From contig CAWFHL010000001.1 in the NCBI GenBank assembly GCA_963815645.1, positions 1,364,001 through 1,428,000 on the forward strand: a stretch of 64,000 nucleotides of DNA. Reading direction: 5' to 3'. This document shows positions 54,456-64,000 of the stretch, piece by piece. Positions within the stretch are counted from its first letter, which is position 1, and every line of letters begins with the position of its first letter. The notes beneath the pieces are model-generated. The model was not told where the DNA came from, ran no database searches, and worked only from the letters and a program-made list of their open reading frames with translations. The DNA is from JBBRHQ01 sp963815645 (lineage in GTDB: Bacteria; Actinomycetota; Thermoleophilia; Solirubrobacterales; 70-9). The position numbers and the translations under genes were made by a program.

Positions 54456-55769
54456 CTACTCATGGGGCCGGGCCATCCGCCGGTGGTCGAGAGCCTCGTC
54501 CAGCACCGCGGGCTCGACCCCCTGCTCGAGCGCGACCTCGCGCAGCGAGCGCCCCGACTCCGCAGCCGCCTTGACGATGTCGGCAGCGCGGTCATAGCCG
54601 ATGTGGGGGTTGAGCGCCGTCGCCGTCGCCAGGGTCGCTTCGGCGTGGCGCTCGGTCATCTCCTCGTTCGCCTCGATCCCCGCCACGCACCTCTCGGCCA
54701 GCAGCCGCGATGCCGACGCGAGCAGCTTGATCGAGTCGAGCAGGTTGCGGGCGATCAGCGGCACGCGCACGTTCAGCTCGAACTGCCCCTGACTCCCGGC
54801 GACTGTTATCGCCGCGTCGTTCCCGATCACCTGCGCCGCGACCTGGATCACCACCTCGGGTATCACCGGATTGACCTTGCCGGGCATGATCGAGGAGCCC
54901 TTCTGCAGCTCCGGCAGCCTCAGCTCCGCCAGGCCGGCGCGCGGCCCGGAGCCCATCAGCGCCAGGTCGTTGGCGATCTTGTTTAGCGACACCGCGTAGA
55001 CCTTCAAGGCCCCGGAGAGCTCGACCAGCGCGTCGCGGTTGGCCTGCGCCTCGAAGCTGTCGAGCGGCTCGGAGATCGCCAGCCCGGTCTCCTCCGCGAG
55101 CTTGCGCCGCACCCCCGCGGCGAACTCCGGGTGGGTGTTGAGCCCGGTGCCGGTCGCCGTCCCCCCGAGGGGGATCTGGCCGACGTGGCGGAGGGTCGCC
55201 TCGATTCGCTGCACGCCGAGCCGGACCTGTGCGGCGTAGCCGCCGAACTCCTGCCCCAGGGTGACCGGGACGGCGTCCATCAGATGCGTCCGGCCCGCCT
55301 TGACCACGTCGGCGAACTGCCTCTGCTTGGCCTCGAGGCTGGAGCCCAGCCCGTCCATCGCGGGCAACAGGTCCCGCTTCACCTCGTCCAGGGCGGCGAG
55401 GTGGACGGCCGAGGGGAAGACGTCGTTGGATGACTGGCCCATGTTGACCCCGTCGTTCGGGTGCACCCCCTCGCCGGCCAGCTTGGCGATCACCTCGTTG
55501 GCGTTCATGTTCGACGAGGTGCCGGAACCGGTCTGGAAGACGTCGATCGGGAACTGATCGTCGTGCTCGCCGGCGGCGATCTTCTCGCCGGCCGCCGCGA
55601 TCCGCTCGGCGACCCCGGGCTCGAGCTCGCCGAGATCGCCGTTGACCCGCGCCGCCGCCGCCTTGAGGCGTCCGAGCCAGTGCACCACCGCCGGGGGGAT
55701 GCGCTCGCCCGAGACCGGAAAGTTCTCCACCGCCTTGGTCGTCTCGCCGCCCCAGAGCTGCTCAGTCAA
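54456..55769 (-). CDS. fumC: Class II fumarate hydratase
   Basis: 437 residues, TCA-cycle hydration of fumarate to malate. Motifs: FQTGSGTSSNMNANEV, then GRTHLMDAVPVTLGQEF, and the signature GSSIMPGKVNP near residue 290. Start is TTG 55769. The frame remains open upstream without ATG, and the family's usual 15-20 residue lead (MGxVxVPADA) is missing. Despite this, all active-site regions are present. Confidence 0.9.
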   Translation of the reverse strand: MTEQLWGGETTKAVENFPVSGERIPPAVVHWLGRLKAAAARVNGDLGELEPGVAERIAAAGEKIAAGEHDDQFPIDVFQTGSGTSSNMNANEVIAKLAGEGVHPNDGVNMGQSSNDVFPSAVHLAALDEVKRDLLPAMDGLGSSLEAKQRQFADVVKAGRTHLMDAVPVTLGQEFGGYAAQVRLGVQRIEATLRHVGQIPLGGTATGTGLNTHPEFAAGVRRKLAEETGLAISEPLDSFEAQANRDALVELSGALKVYAVSLNKIANDLALMGSGPRAGLAELRLPELQKGSSIMPGKVNPVIPEVVIQVAAQVIGNDAAITVAGSQGQFELNVRVPLIARNLLDSIKLLASASRLLAERCVAGIEANEEMTERHAEATLATATALNPHIGYDRAADIVKAAAESGRSLREVALEQGVEPAVLDEALDHRRMARPHE

Positions 55770-55825
55770 TTCGCGCCTTCCGTCGGGTTGCTTGCCGCAG
55801 ATCAGATTATCCGGGCGGGCTCGAG

Positions 55826-56302
55826 CTAACCGCGCTTGCGGCCCGCGGCGATCCCCGCCCTGTAGGCGTTCTCGATGCCCTGCGGCAGGCCCACTCCTCC
55901 CGGGCTGAACTCGGCCGCCGACTCGAGGCGAGCCACCAGGTTGGCATGGATCCCGTCGGTGTTCTCGGCGCCGCCGCGGGCGGCGCCGACCAGGTACCCG
56001 AGCCGCCTCGCCGCCGCCTCGCCGCCGCCCGCCCGGGCCCGGGCGTTGAGCGAGGTGGCGACCGCGACCATCGAAGCGCCGACCCGGGTCAGGTCACCGG
56101 CGCTCTGGCTCTCCGTAAGGCAATCACTGAGCAGGATCCCCCCCTCCATCGTGGCCTGGTCGGGGGCGCCGCGAAGCGCCCGCGAGTACGCGGCCGGGCC
56201 GGCGAGACAGGCCGCAGGGGTCTTCTTGTCGGCCGAGCCGCAGCCGTTGGCGGGCACCAGGATGGCCGCAATCAGGATCGCCGCTGGGATCCTCGATGCC
56301 AT
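55826..56302 (-). CDS. Small lipoprotein of unknown function
   Basis: 158 residues with a signal peptide and lipobox NGC near residue 21 (ILVPANGC). The mature part is helical and Ala/Gly-rich. No family recognised. A leftward neighbour of fumC, separated by 56 bases. Confidence 0.7.
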   Translation of the reverse strand: MASRIPAAILIAAILVPANGCGSADKKTPAACLAGPAAYSRALRGAPDQATMEGGILLSDCLTESQSAGDLTRVGASMVAVATSLNARARAGGGEAAARRLGYLVGAARGGAENTDGIHANLVARLESAAEFSPGGVGLPQGIENAYRAGIAAGRKRG

Positions 56303-56347
56303 GGCCCGATACTAGGGCGCAGCTGTGGCCGGGCCCCAGGGCGCGGA

Positions 56348-57040
56348 TCAGTTGTCGGGGCCGACCCCGCCCCTAGCGGACCTGGGCGGGCCGTGTCCCC
56401 GGCTCGCGCTGGTCCCGCCGCTCGGGCCGTGGGTGCCTCCCGTTCCCCCGGCCCCCCCCTTGAAGACCTCGACCCAGGGGACCACCGTGAAGTGCCTGGC
56501 GACGGCGTGGGTCCAGGAGAGGTGCAGGTGGTTGCCGCAGCCGTGGCCGGCATCGCCGTTGTACCCAACCCAGCGGAACGGCGCGCGCGGGTGGTTCTGC
56601 CGCGGCTCGGCCCACCTGGCCAGCCTCGACACGCCCTTCCAGTGGCTGTCGCACCTCGGGCTCCAGGTGCGGGGACCGATGTCGACCGCCATCCCATTCT
56701 TGTGGTCGGAATCGGCGACATGGCAGCGCGGGCAACCGATGATCTTGTGCGGATTGCCCGGCAGCGGCCCGGCGTATCCCTCGTTGATCGAGATCGCGAA
56801 ATGCGCCGCGAGGTAGCGCAGATCGGGGACCAGCCTGCGGTCGATCATCGCCCCAACCTGGTGGGGGACCGAGGCCGGGATCGGGACGATCTTGCCCGGA
56901 GCGCGGACGATCGTGATCCCGGTCGGCCCAACCCTCGCGGCGGCGGCCGGGGCCAGGCAGGCGATCAGGCCCGCGCAGAGGACCGCGGTGGCGATCCGGG
57001 CTCGGCTCTTGCGCTGCTTGTTGCAGGTCGGCTCAGACAT
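56348..57040 (-). CDS. Secreted M15-like zinc peptidase (D,D-carboxypeptidase or endopeptidase type)
   Basis: 230 residues from ATG 57040 with a signal peptide (about 10-35). Zinc motifs: SDHKNGMAVDIG (H-x6-D with conserved spacing) and GCGNHLHLSW (second HxH). They fit peptidase M15 or related D-Ala-D-Ala cleavage folds. C-terminal Gly/Ser/Pro-rich tail. Cell-wall role inferred. Confidence 0.62.
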   Translation of the reverse strand: MSEPTCNKQRKSRARIATAVLCAGLIACLAPAAAARVGPTGITIVRAPGKIVPIPASVPHQVGAMIDRRLVPDLRYLAAHFAISINEGYAGPLPGNPHKIIGCPRCHVADSDHKNGMAVDIGPRTWSPRCDSHWKGVSRLARWAEPRQNHPRAPFRWVGYNGDAGHGCGNHLHLSWTHAVARHFTVVPWVEVFKGGAGGTGGTHGPSGGTSASRGHGPPRSARGGVGPDN

Positions 57041-57144
57041 CAAATCCGAGGCTTCCCCCGCTCGCCTCCCGCAAAAGATCGGGCGATCGCCGGGGCGACT
57101 TGAGCCCACCACGCTATCTTGCCGGCTGCCGTAGGGTGAGCGAC

Positions 57145-58743
57145 ATGCCCACGGTGCGCGATGCCGCCTTCGAGTTGTTCCGGGAGCACGGCATGACGAC
57201 AATCTTTGGCAACCCGGGGTCGACCGAGCTGCCGATGCTCGCCGACTTTCCCGAGGACTTCCGCTACGTCCTCGGCCTCCAGGAGGCGGTTGCCGTCGGC
57301 ATGGCCGACGGTTACGCGCAGGCATCCGGGCGCCCCGCCCACGTCAACCTGCACACCGCGCCCGGGGTCGGGAACGCGATGGGGGCGATCTTCAATGCCC
57401 AGGCGAACAAATCGCCGTTGCTGGTCACCGCCGGCCAGCAGGTGCGGGCCCAGGTGACGATGCAGGCGAACCTCACCAACCGCGACGCAACCCGGATGCC
57501 GCACCCGCTCGTCAAGTGGTCCTTCGAGCCGCCGCGCGCCCAGGACGTCCCCCTCGCCCTGGCCCACGGAATCCACCTCGCCGGGCTCGCCCCGCGCGGC
57601 CCCGTCTTCGTCTCCCTGCCGATGGACGACTGGGCGGCGGAGGCGGAGGCGTCGGAGGCGGCCCACGCCACGGCACGCTCGGTCAGCGGCCGCGCGGTCG
57701 CCGAGCCCGGGCGGGTCGAGGCCGTGGCCCGGCGCCTCGAAGGAGCATCGAATCCGGTGCTGGTCGCCGGCCCGGAGATCGACGCCTGCGGCGGCTGGGA
57801 CGCCGCGGTCGCGGTGGCCGAGCGCCAGCGGCTGCCGGTCCTGGCTTCACCGGCCCCGGGGGGCGGGCGGATCGGGTTTCCTGAGGGCCATCCGAACTTC
57901 CGCGGAGTGCTGCCGCCGGCGATCGGCCCGGTCGCCGAGGCCCTTGCGGGCTACGACTTCGTCCTGGTCGCCGGCAGCTCCGTCTTTCCGTACTACCCCC
58001 ACATCCCCGGGCCGCTGCTTCCGGACGGCGCCTCGCTGGTCGCGATCACCAGCGATCCCGACGAAGCGGCGCGGGCGCCGATGGGCGATGCGATCGTCGC
58101 CGACGTCGGGTTGACCCTGGCGGCACTCGCCGATGCGGTCGGCGAGGCGGACCGCGACCCTCCTGAGCCGCTGCCACCGCCGGAAGCGGTCGAGGAGACG
58201 GACCCGCTCAGCCCCTCCGCGGTGCACACGGCGCTGGCCGGCGTCTTCCCCGAGGACGGCATCGTCGTCCTGGAATCCCCGTCCTCGACACTTGCGCTTC
58301 GAAACCGGCTGCGGCTCTCGGCTCCGGGCAGCTACTACTTCGGGGCGGGAGGGGGGCTCGGCTTCGGCCTCGCGGCTTCGCTCGGCGTGCAGATCGCCGA
58401 ACCGGACCGCCGGGTGGTCTGCGTCCTCGGCGAGGGCTCGGCCCAGTACGCGATCACCGGGCTGTGGACAGCCGCCGCCTACCGTGTCCCGGTCACCTTC
58501 CTGGTGCTGCGAAACGAGGAGTACGCGATCCTCAAGTGGTTCGCATCGGTGGAAGGGGTCGAGGGGGCGCCGGGCCTCGACCTGCCGGCGCTCGACTGCG
58601 CCTCGGTTGCCGAGGGCTACGGGGTCACTGCACACCGAGCCGGCGGCCTCGAGCAGCTCCGGGAACGGCTCGGGGCGGCGATCGCCTCGGACGCGCCGGA
58701 GCTGGTCGAGGTCCGGGTCTCTCCGGGGATGGCACTGGCCTGA
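57145..58743 (+). CDS. Benzoylformate-decarboxylase-like ThDP enzyme
   Basis: 532 residues from ATG 57145. Decarboxylates 2-oxo acids to aldehydes using thiamine diphosphate. Conserved Glu in LGLQEAVAVGMADGYA, HTAPGVGNAMG with conserved His, and the ThDP/Mg site GEGSAQYAI ending with NEEY. Length and order of the three domains match MdlC. The next gene, a 2-hydroxyacid dehydrogenase, follows directly (TGAATG). Aromatic preference is inferred from the family, not shown. Confidence 0.85.
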   Translation: MPTVRDAAFELFREHGMTTIFGNPGSTELPMLADFPEDFRYVLGLQEAVAVGMADGYAQASGRPAHVNLHTAPGVGNAMGAIFNAQANKSPLLVTAGQQVRAQVTMQANLTNRDATRMPHPLVKWSFEPPRAQDVPLALAHGIHLAGLAPRGPVFVSLPMDDWAAEAEASEAAHATARSVSGRAVAEPGRVEAVARRLEGASNPVLVAGPEIDACGGWDAAVAVAERQRLPVLASPAPGGGRIGFPEGHPNFRGVLPPAIGPVAEALAGYDFVLVAGSSVFPYYPHIPGPLLPDGASLVAITSDPDEAARAPMGDAIVADVGLTLAALADAVGEADRDPPEPLPPPEAVEETDPLSPSAVHTALAGVFPEDGIVVLESPSSTLALRNRLRLSAPGSYYFGAGGGLGFGLAASLGVQIAEPDRRVVCVLGEGSAQYAITGLWTAAAYRVPVTFLVLRNEEYAILKWFASVEGVEGAPGLDLPALDCASVAEGYGVTAHRAGGLEQLRERLGAAIASDAPELVEVRVSPGMALA

Positions 58744-61636
58744 ATGGTGCCGGCCGGCGCCACCGCTGACCGCGCCCCGGAGGACCTCGCGGCCGGCACG
58801 CCGCAACCGCTGCGAGCCGATCTGAGCCGGCTGCTGGGCGAGGACCGGGTCCTCGCGCGGGCGCTCGACCTGGTCCGCTACGCCTCCGACGCCAGTCCCT
58901 ACCGCCTCCTGCCGAAGGCCGTCGTCCGCCCCCGTCACGCCGGGGAGGTCGCCGCGGTGCTCGCCTACGCCCGCCGCGAGGGCATCCCCGTCACCCTGCG
59001 GGCGGCCGGGACCAGTCTCAGTGGCCAGGCGCAGGGGGACGGCATCCTGGTCGACGTCCGCCGACATTTCACCGGGGTCGGCGTCGAGGACGGCGGCGCC
59101 CTGGCCCGGATCCGCCCCGGCACGGTGCTCGCCCACGCAAACCGGGTCCTCGCCCGCCACGGGCGCAAGCTCGGCCCGGATCCCGCCTCCCACGAGGCGG
59201 CGACGATCGGCGGGGTGATCGCCAACAACTCGGGCGGGATGCGCTGCGGCGTCGTCCACGACTCCTACTCGACGATCCGCTCGCTGGGCTTCGTCCTGCC
59301 CTCGGGGACGCAGATCGACAGCGCCGCCCAGGGGGCGGAGGAGCGCTTTGCCGAGGCCGAGCCCGAGCTAGCCCGGGGGCTGGCCGAGATCCGCGACGAG
59401 ATCCGTGCGGACGCCGAGCTCAGCGAACGGATCCGGCACAAGTTCGCGATCAAGAACACCACCGGCTACCGGCTCTGCTCCTTCCTTGACGCGGAAACGC
59501 CGCTGCAGATCTTCCGCCGGCTGCTGGTCGGCTCGGAGGGAACCCTTGCCTTCGTCTCTGAGGCCGTTTTCGAGACGATCCCGCTCCGCCCCCGGACGAC
59601 CACCGCCTGGGTCCATTTCGAGGGGATCGAGCGCGGCCACCGAGCCGGTCCCCGAGCTCGTCGCCGCGGGGGCCAGCGCCGTCGAGCTGATGGTCGCGCC
59701 CGCGCTGATGGTCGCCAGCCATTCGATCCCCGGTACCCCCGAGCACTGGCGGGAGCTGCCTCCGGAGTCAGCCGCCCTGCTGGTCGAGTTCCGCTCCGAG
59801 GACGGCGCCGACCTCGACCGGCTGGTCGAGGCCGCGACTGCGGTGCTCGGCGGGCACGAGACGATCCGCCCGTTCGAGTTCACCCGCGAGCCCGAGACGA
59901 TCGAGATGCACTGGCGGGTGCGCGAGGGCATGTTCGGCCTGGTGGGCGGCGTCCGTCCGCCCGGGTCGCAGCTGATTACCGAAGACGTCTGCGTCCCTCC
60001 CGGCCGGATCGCAGAGTCGGCCCTGGACATCCAGGCTCTGCTCAGCAAGCACGGCTTCCTCCCGGGCGTCGCCGGGCACGCCTCGGCGGGGAACCTCCAC
60101 TTCATGCTGACCCCGTCGTTCAGCGAGCCTGCTGATCGCGGTCGCTACGAGGATTTCATCGCCGAGCTGGTCGAGCTGATCGTCGACAAGTACGACGGCT
60201 CGCTGAAGGCGGAGCACGGGACCGGCCGCAACATGGCCCCGTTCGTCGAGCGCGAGTGGGGGGTAAAGGCGACCGAGATGATGTGGAAGGTGAAGCAGCT
60301 CGCCGACCCCGACGGGGTTCTCGCCCCCGGCGTTCTGCTCAGCCGCGACCCCGGCGTCCACCTTCGCGACCTGAAGTCGACTCCACCGGTCGAGGACTCG
60401 GTCACCGGCTGTGTCGAGTGCGGGATGTGCGAGCCGGTCTGCCCGAGCCGGACGCTGACCACGACCCCCCGGGAGCGGATCGTCCTGCGGCGGGAGATCG
60501 CCCGCCAACCGGCCGGGTCCGCACTTGCCCGGGCGCTGCTCGAGGAATTCACCTACGACGGCCTCGAGACCTGCGCCGCCGACGGCACCTGCGGGCTCGC
60601 CTGCCCGCTCGGTATCGACACCGGCAAGCTTGTCAAGGGCCTGCGGGCCGAGGCTCATTCCCCGGGTGCCGAGCGCGCCGCTCTGCGGGCCGCGCAGCGC
60701 TGGGAGAAGGCCGAGGGCACAGCGCGCAGTGGTCTGCGGATCGGCGAGGCGGTCTCCCGCGTGGCGGGCGAGGCGCCGCTGCGGGGAGTGACCAGGGCGG
60801 CGCGGCGGGCGGTCGGTGAGGATCTCCTCCCCGAATGGGGGGAGGCGATGCCCGCGGCAGCCCCCCCGAAGCTTCCGCCCACCACCCGGGAGGGCGCCGC
60901 CGCCGTATACGTCCCCGCCTGCATCAACCGCATCTTCGGCAGGCCGCGATCGGCCCGGGGGTCGCGGCCGAGCCTTCCCCAGGCCCTGGTCGAGGTCTCG
61001 CGCCGGGCCGGGATGCGGGTGTGGATCCCCCCCGACGTGGCGGGCAGCTGCTGCGGGGTTCCCTGGAGCTCGAAGGGCTACCGCGATGGAGCCAGGCAGA
61101 AGGCGAACGAGATGGTCGAGAGACTGTGGCGCTGGAGCGAGGACGGCCGCCTGCCGATCGTGATCGACGCCAGTTCCTGCACCCTCGGGGTGGCCGACCC
61201 CGCCGACGGGGAGCTGAGCGAGATCAACGTCGCCCGCCATTCACAGCTCGAGCTGCTCGACTCGATCGCCTGGGCGCAGGACCTCCTGCTGACCGGGCTC
61301 CAGGTGCGCCGCAAAGTCGGATCGGCGACGGTCCATCCCACCTGCTCCGCCCGCCACATGGGCCTCACCGGAGTCCTCGAGTCGGTCGCCGCCCAGCTCA
61401 GCGACGAGGTGCACGTGCCGATCAACGCGACCTGTTGCGGGTTCGCCGGCGACCGCGGATTCCTGCACCCGGAGCTGACCGCCGCCGCGACCAGGGCGGA
61501 GGCGGAGGAGGTGATGGCGCGGGGATTCGACGCCCACCTCTGCAGCAATCGCACCTGCGAGGTTGGGCTCGAACGCGCCACGGGGCGGGAGTACGAGTCG
61601 CCGATCTTCCTGCTCGAGGAGTTGACCCGGGACTAG
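58744..61636 (+). pseudogene. FAD/Fe-S 2-hydroxyacid dehydrogenase, one frameshift
   Basis: About 963 residues if read through one indel. FAD-binding PCMH domain (VTLRAAGTSLSGQAQGDGIL, NNSGGMRCGV) and oxidase C-terminal domain (HASAGNLHFMLTPSF, EHGTGRNMAPF). Two Fe-S clusters follow: CVECGMCEPVCPS and CAADGTCGLACPLG. The last domain has CCG motifs (GSCCGVPW, ATCCGFAGDRGF). It resembles D-lactate/glycolate dehydrogenases (Dld/GlcD-GlcF fusion). Near 59632, GAGCGCGGCC lacks two bases of a GC repeat. Before it the N-terminal frame holds; after it the other frame continues to 61636. Confidence 0.87.
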
Positions 61637-62517
61637 CCGGGAGCGTCGCCGACCGATGCCTCTTCGGCCTGCCGCGAGGCGGCCGCCTCGGCGTCGCCCT
61701 CCCGGATGATCGCCCCGAGCTCCTCGCTGCCCGCCATCTGCCGATCGAGCCACGGGTTGAGTACCCCGCGCAGCGACTGAATGACCCGCCACCACGAGGG
61801 AGCGACGATCCGGGGCCGGCGCTCCTCGATCCCTTCGACGATCGCGCCGCCCGCATCGGCAGGGTGGAGGCGTCCCCGCCCGATCGCCGGCATCAGCGAC
61901 TCCTCAAGCCGCATGGCGAGCGGGTGGGCGAAACCCTCCCGGACCATCCTCGTGTCGATGAAGCCGAAGTAGGCGACCGAGACGCCGGCCCCGTAGGGGG
62001 CGAGCTCGGCCCGAAGCGAGCGGCCCAGTGATTCGACCCCCGCCTTGGCGGTTGCGTAGGAGCTGTTCATCACCCCGTTGACGAAGGCATAGACGGAGGC
62101 GACCAGGACGAGGTGGCCGCGGCGCTCGACGACCTGCGGCATGGCGGCCCGTATCGTTCGCCAGACGCCGAGAAGGTTGACTTCGATAACCCGCTCCCAC
62201 TCGGCGGTGCCGATCGCCAGGGTGCTGCCGACCTCCGGGGCGATGCCGGCATTGGCGACGGCCACGTCGAGGCCGCCGAACTCCTCGACCGTGCGGGCCA
62301 CCGCGGCCTCGATCTGTTCGCGATCGCTGACGTCCGCGGCGATCGCGATCGTCCGCCGCCCGATCCGCCGCGCCGCCGCCTCGACTTCGGCGGCGTCGAG
62401 GTCGACGACGGCGACCGAGGCACCCCTGACCTGCATCTGGCGCGCGGTCTCGAAGCCGATCCCCCTCGCAGCCCCGGTGACCAGGGCGACTCGTCCGTCG
62501 AGGTCGTAGGCGGGCAT
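61633..62517 (-). CDS. Classical short-chain dehydrogenase/reductase
   Basis: 294 residues. Cofactor site ALVTGAARGIGFETA near residues 10-24, NAG motif in VANAGIAP, catalytic Ser in ASVYAFV and YxxxK in SSYATAKAG. Faces the 2-hydroxyacid dehydrogenase tail to tail, overlapping by 4 bases. The substrate is unknown; NADPH preference is not decided. Confidence 0.9.
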   Translation of the reverse strand: MPAYDLDGRVALVTGAARGIGFETARQMQVRGASVAVVDLDAAEVEAAARRIGRRTIAIAADVSDREQIEAAVARTVEEFGGLDVAVANAGIAPEVGSTLAIGTAEWERVIEVNLLGVWRTIRAAMPQVVERRGHLVLVASVYAFVNGVMNSSYATAKAGVESLGRSLRAELAPYGAGVSVAYFGFIDTRMVREGFAHPLAMRLEESLMPAIGRGRLHPADAGGAIVEGIEERRPRIVAPSWWRVIQSLRGVLNPWLDRQMAGSEELGAIIREGDAEAAASRQAEEASVGDAPG

Positions 62518-62558
62518 CGCGGCTGACTCTATAGCGCCGTTCGTAGACTCCGCTGCCG

Positions 62559-64000
62559 ATGCCTGGCTACCGCAGAGTCGAGTCCAAACAGCGCTTTCCC
62601 GAACTCGAGGAGCGGGTGCTGGAGCGGTGGCGCGAAACCGACCTCTTCCGGCGCACGCTCGAGAACCGCACAGGGGCGGAGGTCTGGAGCTTCTATGAGG
62701 GTCCCCCGACCGCCAACGGGCGCCCCGGCTCGCATCACGTCCTCTCTCGAGTGTTCAAGGACGTCTATCCGCGTTACCGTACGATGCGCGGCTTCAGCGT
62801 CCCCCGCAAGGCCGGCTGGGACTGCCACGGACTCCCGGTCGAGCTCGAGGTCGAAAAGGAGCTGGGGATCTCCTCCAAGCAGGAGATCGAAGCTTTTGGT
62901 ATCGCCGAGTTCAACGCCCGCTGCCGCGAGTCGGTCTTCGCCTACGTCGAGGAATGGAACCGGCTGACCGAGCGGATCGGCTTCTGGATAGACCTCGACG
63001 ACCCCTACGTCACCCTCGAGGCCGACTACATCGAGTCCGTCTGGTGGTCGTTGCGGCGGATCTGGGACGACGGCCGCCTGTACGAGGACTTCAAGGTGGT
63101 CCCCTACTGCCCTCGCGACGGCACCGCGCTCTCCTCGCACGAGGTCGCGCTCGGCTATCGCGAGGTCGAGGATCCGAGCGTCTACGTGAGGCTGCCGGTC
63201 GAGCCCGGCGGGCCGCTCGAGGAAGGGGACGCGCTGCTCGTCTGGACGACGACGCCTTGGACCCTGATCTCCAACGCGGCGGTCGCCGTCAACCCCGAGA
63301 TGACCTATGTCCGAGCGCGGGTGGGAGGTGAGGCCTTGGTGGTGGCAGAGAGTCTGCGCGAGCGGGTACTCGGCGAGGAGGCCGAGGTCCTCGACACCTT
63401 CCCCGGGTCCCGCCTCGCCGGCCTCCGTTACTCCCCGCCGTTCACCTACGTCACCGATTTCGGCCCCCGCGGGCACACCGTGCTCGAGGCCGACTTCGTC
63501 AGCGCCGAGGAGGGCACCGGACTCGTCCACACCGCGGTCGCCTTCGGCGAGGACGACTTCCGGCTGGGCCAGCGATACGGGCTGACCATGCAGAACCCGG
63601 TCACCCTGGAGGGGGCATTCGACGAGCGGGTGCCCGAGTTCGCCGGGCGCTCCGTCAAGGACGCCGACCCCGAGATCGTGGCGGCCCTGGAGCGCTCCGG
63701 CCGGCTGTTCCGCGCCTCCACCTACGAGCATGCCTATCCCCACTGCTGGCGCTGTGGAACGCCGCTGCTCTACTACGCCAAGTCGAGCTGGTACGTGCGT
63801 ACCTCCGAGGTGCGGGATGGGCTGCTCGCCAACAACCGAGAGATTGGCTGGCACCCTGAGCACATCCGCGAGGGCCGCTTCGGCAAGTGGCTCGAGAACA
63901 ACGTCGACTGGGCGCTCTCCCGGGACCGCTACTGGGGGACGCCGCTGCCGATCTGGGTGTGCGGCGCTGAGGACTGCGGGGAACGATTCTGCGCGGGCTC
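62559..64000 (+). CDS. ileS: Isoleucyl-tRNA synthetase, 3' end outside window
   Basis: Charges tRNA-Ile. From ATG 62559 the reading gives RFPELEERVLERWRE, FYEGPPTANGRPGSHHVLSR (HIGH-region, here GSHH) and KAGWDCHGLPVELEVEKELG. The editing domain begins around residue 190. The frame runs open to base 64000 (about 480 codons), so the KMSKS motif and anticodon domain lie beyond the window. No T-box leader in the 41-base gap. Confidence 0.93.
   Translation, partial: MPGYRRVESKQRFPELEERVLERWRETDLFRRTLENRTGAEVWSFYEGPPTANGRPGSHHVLSRVFKDVYPRYRTMRGFSVPRKAGWDCHGLPVELEVEKELGISSKQEIEAFGIAEFNARCRESVFAYVEEWNRLTERIGFWIDLDDPYVTLEADYIESVWWSLRRIWDDGRLYEDFKVVPYCPRDGTALSSHEVALGYREVEDPSVYVRLPVEPGGPLEEGDALLVWTTTPWTLISNAAVAVNPEMTYVRARVGGEALVVAESLRERVLGEEAEVLDTFPGSRLAGLRYSPPFTYVTDFGPRGHTVLEADFVSAEEGTGLVHTAVAFGEDDFRLGQRYGLTMQNPVTLEGAFDERVPEFAGRSVKDADPEIVAALERSGRLFRASTYEHAYPHCWRCGTPLLYYAKSSWYVRTSEVRDGLLANNREIGWHPEHIREGRFGKWLENNVDWALSRDRYWGTPLPIWVCGAEDCGERFCAG

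Overview
High-GC chromosomal DNA, almost certainly from an actinobacterium. Gene content resembles the deep-branching Thermoleophilia/Solirubrobacterales, but that placement is inferred from codon bias, frequent GTG starts, overlapping operons and gene neighbourhoods, not from a marker-tree comparison. Most of the window is ordinary core genome, densely packed and translationally coupled (ATGA, GTGA and TGATG overlaps). The genes are interrupted by one accessory stretch (about 11.4-22.6 kb) and several small patches of decayed genes.

Layout. 1-11.4 kb: the 3' end of an L,D-transpeptidase gene, a large LuxR-type ATPase regulator, a decayed ABC ATPase, a run ending in pyrE and a GNAT gene, an arginase-family gene, a TatA-like gene, uppP and a GH114-like secreted protein. 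Three broken genes lie among them. 11.4-17.8 kb: an accessory patch bounded by an intact tRNA-Arg(CCT) and a 40-nt copy of its 5' half. It contains SnoaL-like genes, an MDR oxidoreductase, a metal P-type ATPase, repeat clusters that look like integrase arm sites, and fragments of hsdM and a diiron ferritin-like gene. 17.8-22.6 kb: a complete arsenic locus. arsJ, a dedicated GAPDH gene and acr3 run leftward, and arsR and arsM run rightward from a shared palindromic promoter region.

22.7-29.4 kb: a TolB-like propeller, Sco1- and TlpA-type thiol proteins, galT, and a slipin/NfeD membrane-protease pair. 29.6-32.2 kb: a large DEAH helicase carrying an acidic insertion. 32.1-39.9 kb: one leftward operon, ccmA-ccmB-ccmC-ccmD-hemA-hemC-cobA/hemD-SAM hydrolase-birA, linking cytochrome c maturation with tetrapyrrole synthesis. 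40-56.3 kb: housekeeping genes (aldehyde dehydrogenases, rarA, an M20 peptidase, methylmalonyl-CoA epimerase, PAP2, ychF, SpoIID-like, fumC). 57-62.5 kb: a benzoylformate-decarboxylase-like ThDP enzyme, an FAD/Fe-S 2-hydroxyacid dehydrogenase and an SDR, suggesting a 2-hydroxyacid to 2-oxoacid to aldehyde route. 62.6 kb to the end: the 5' part of ileS.

Three long conserved genes (hemA, rarA and the FAD/Fe-S dehydrogenase) each carry one small indel. Two lie in short repeats or a homopolymer, which suggests assembly or consensus errors, although real mutation cannot be excluded. Two consecutive genes (the SAM hydrolase gene and birA) appear to start at CTG inside CTGA stop/start overlaps. No CRISPR array, complete insertion sequence, integrase or replication origin was seen.
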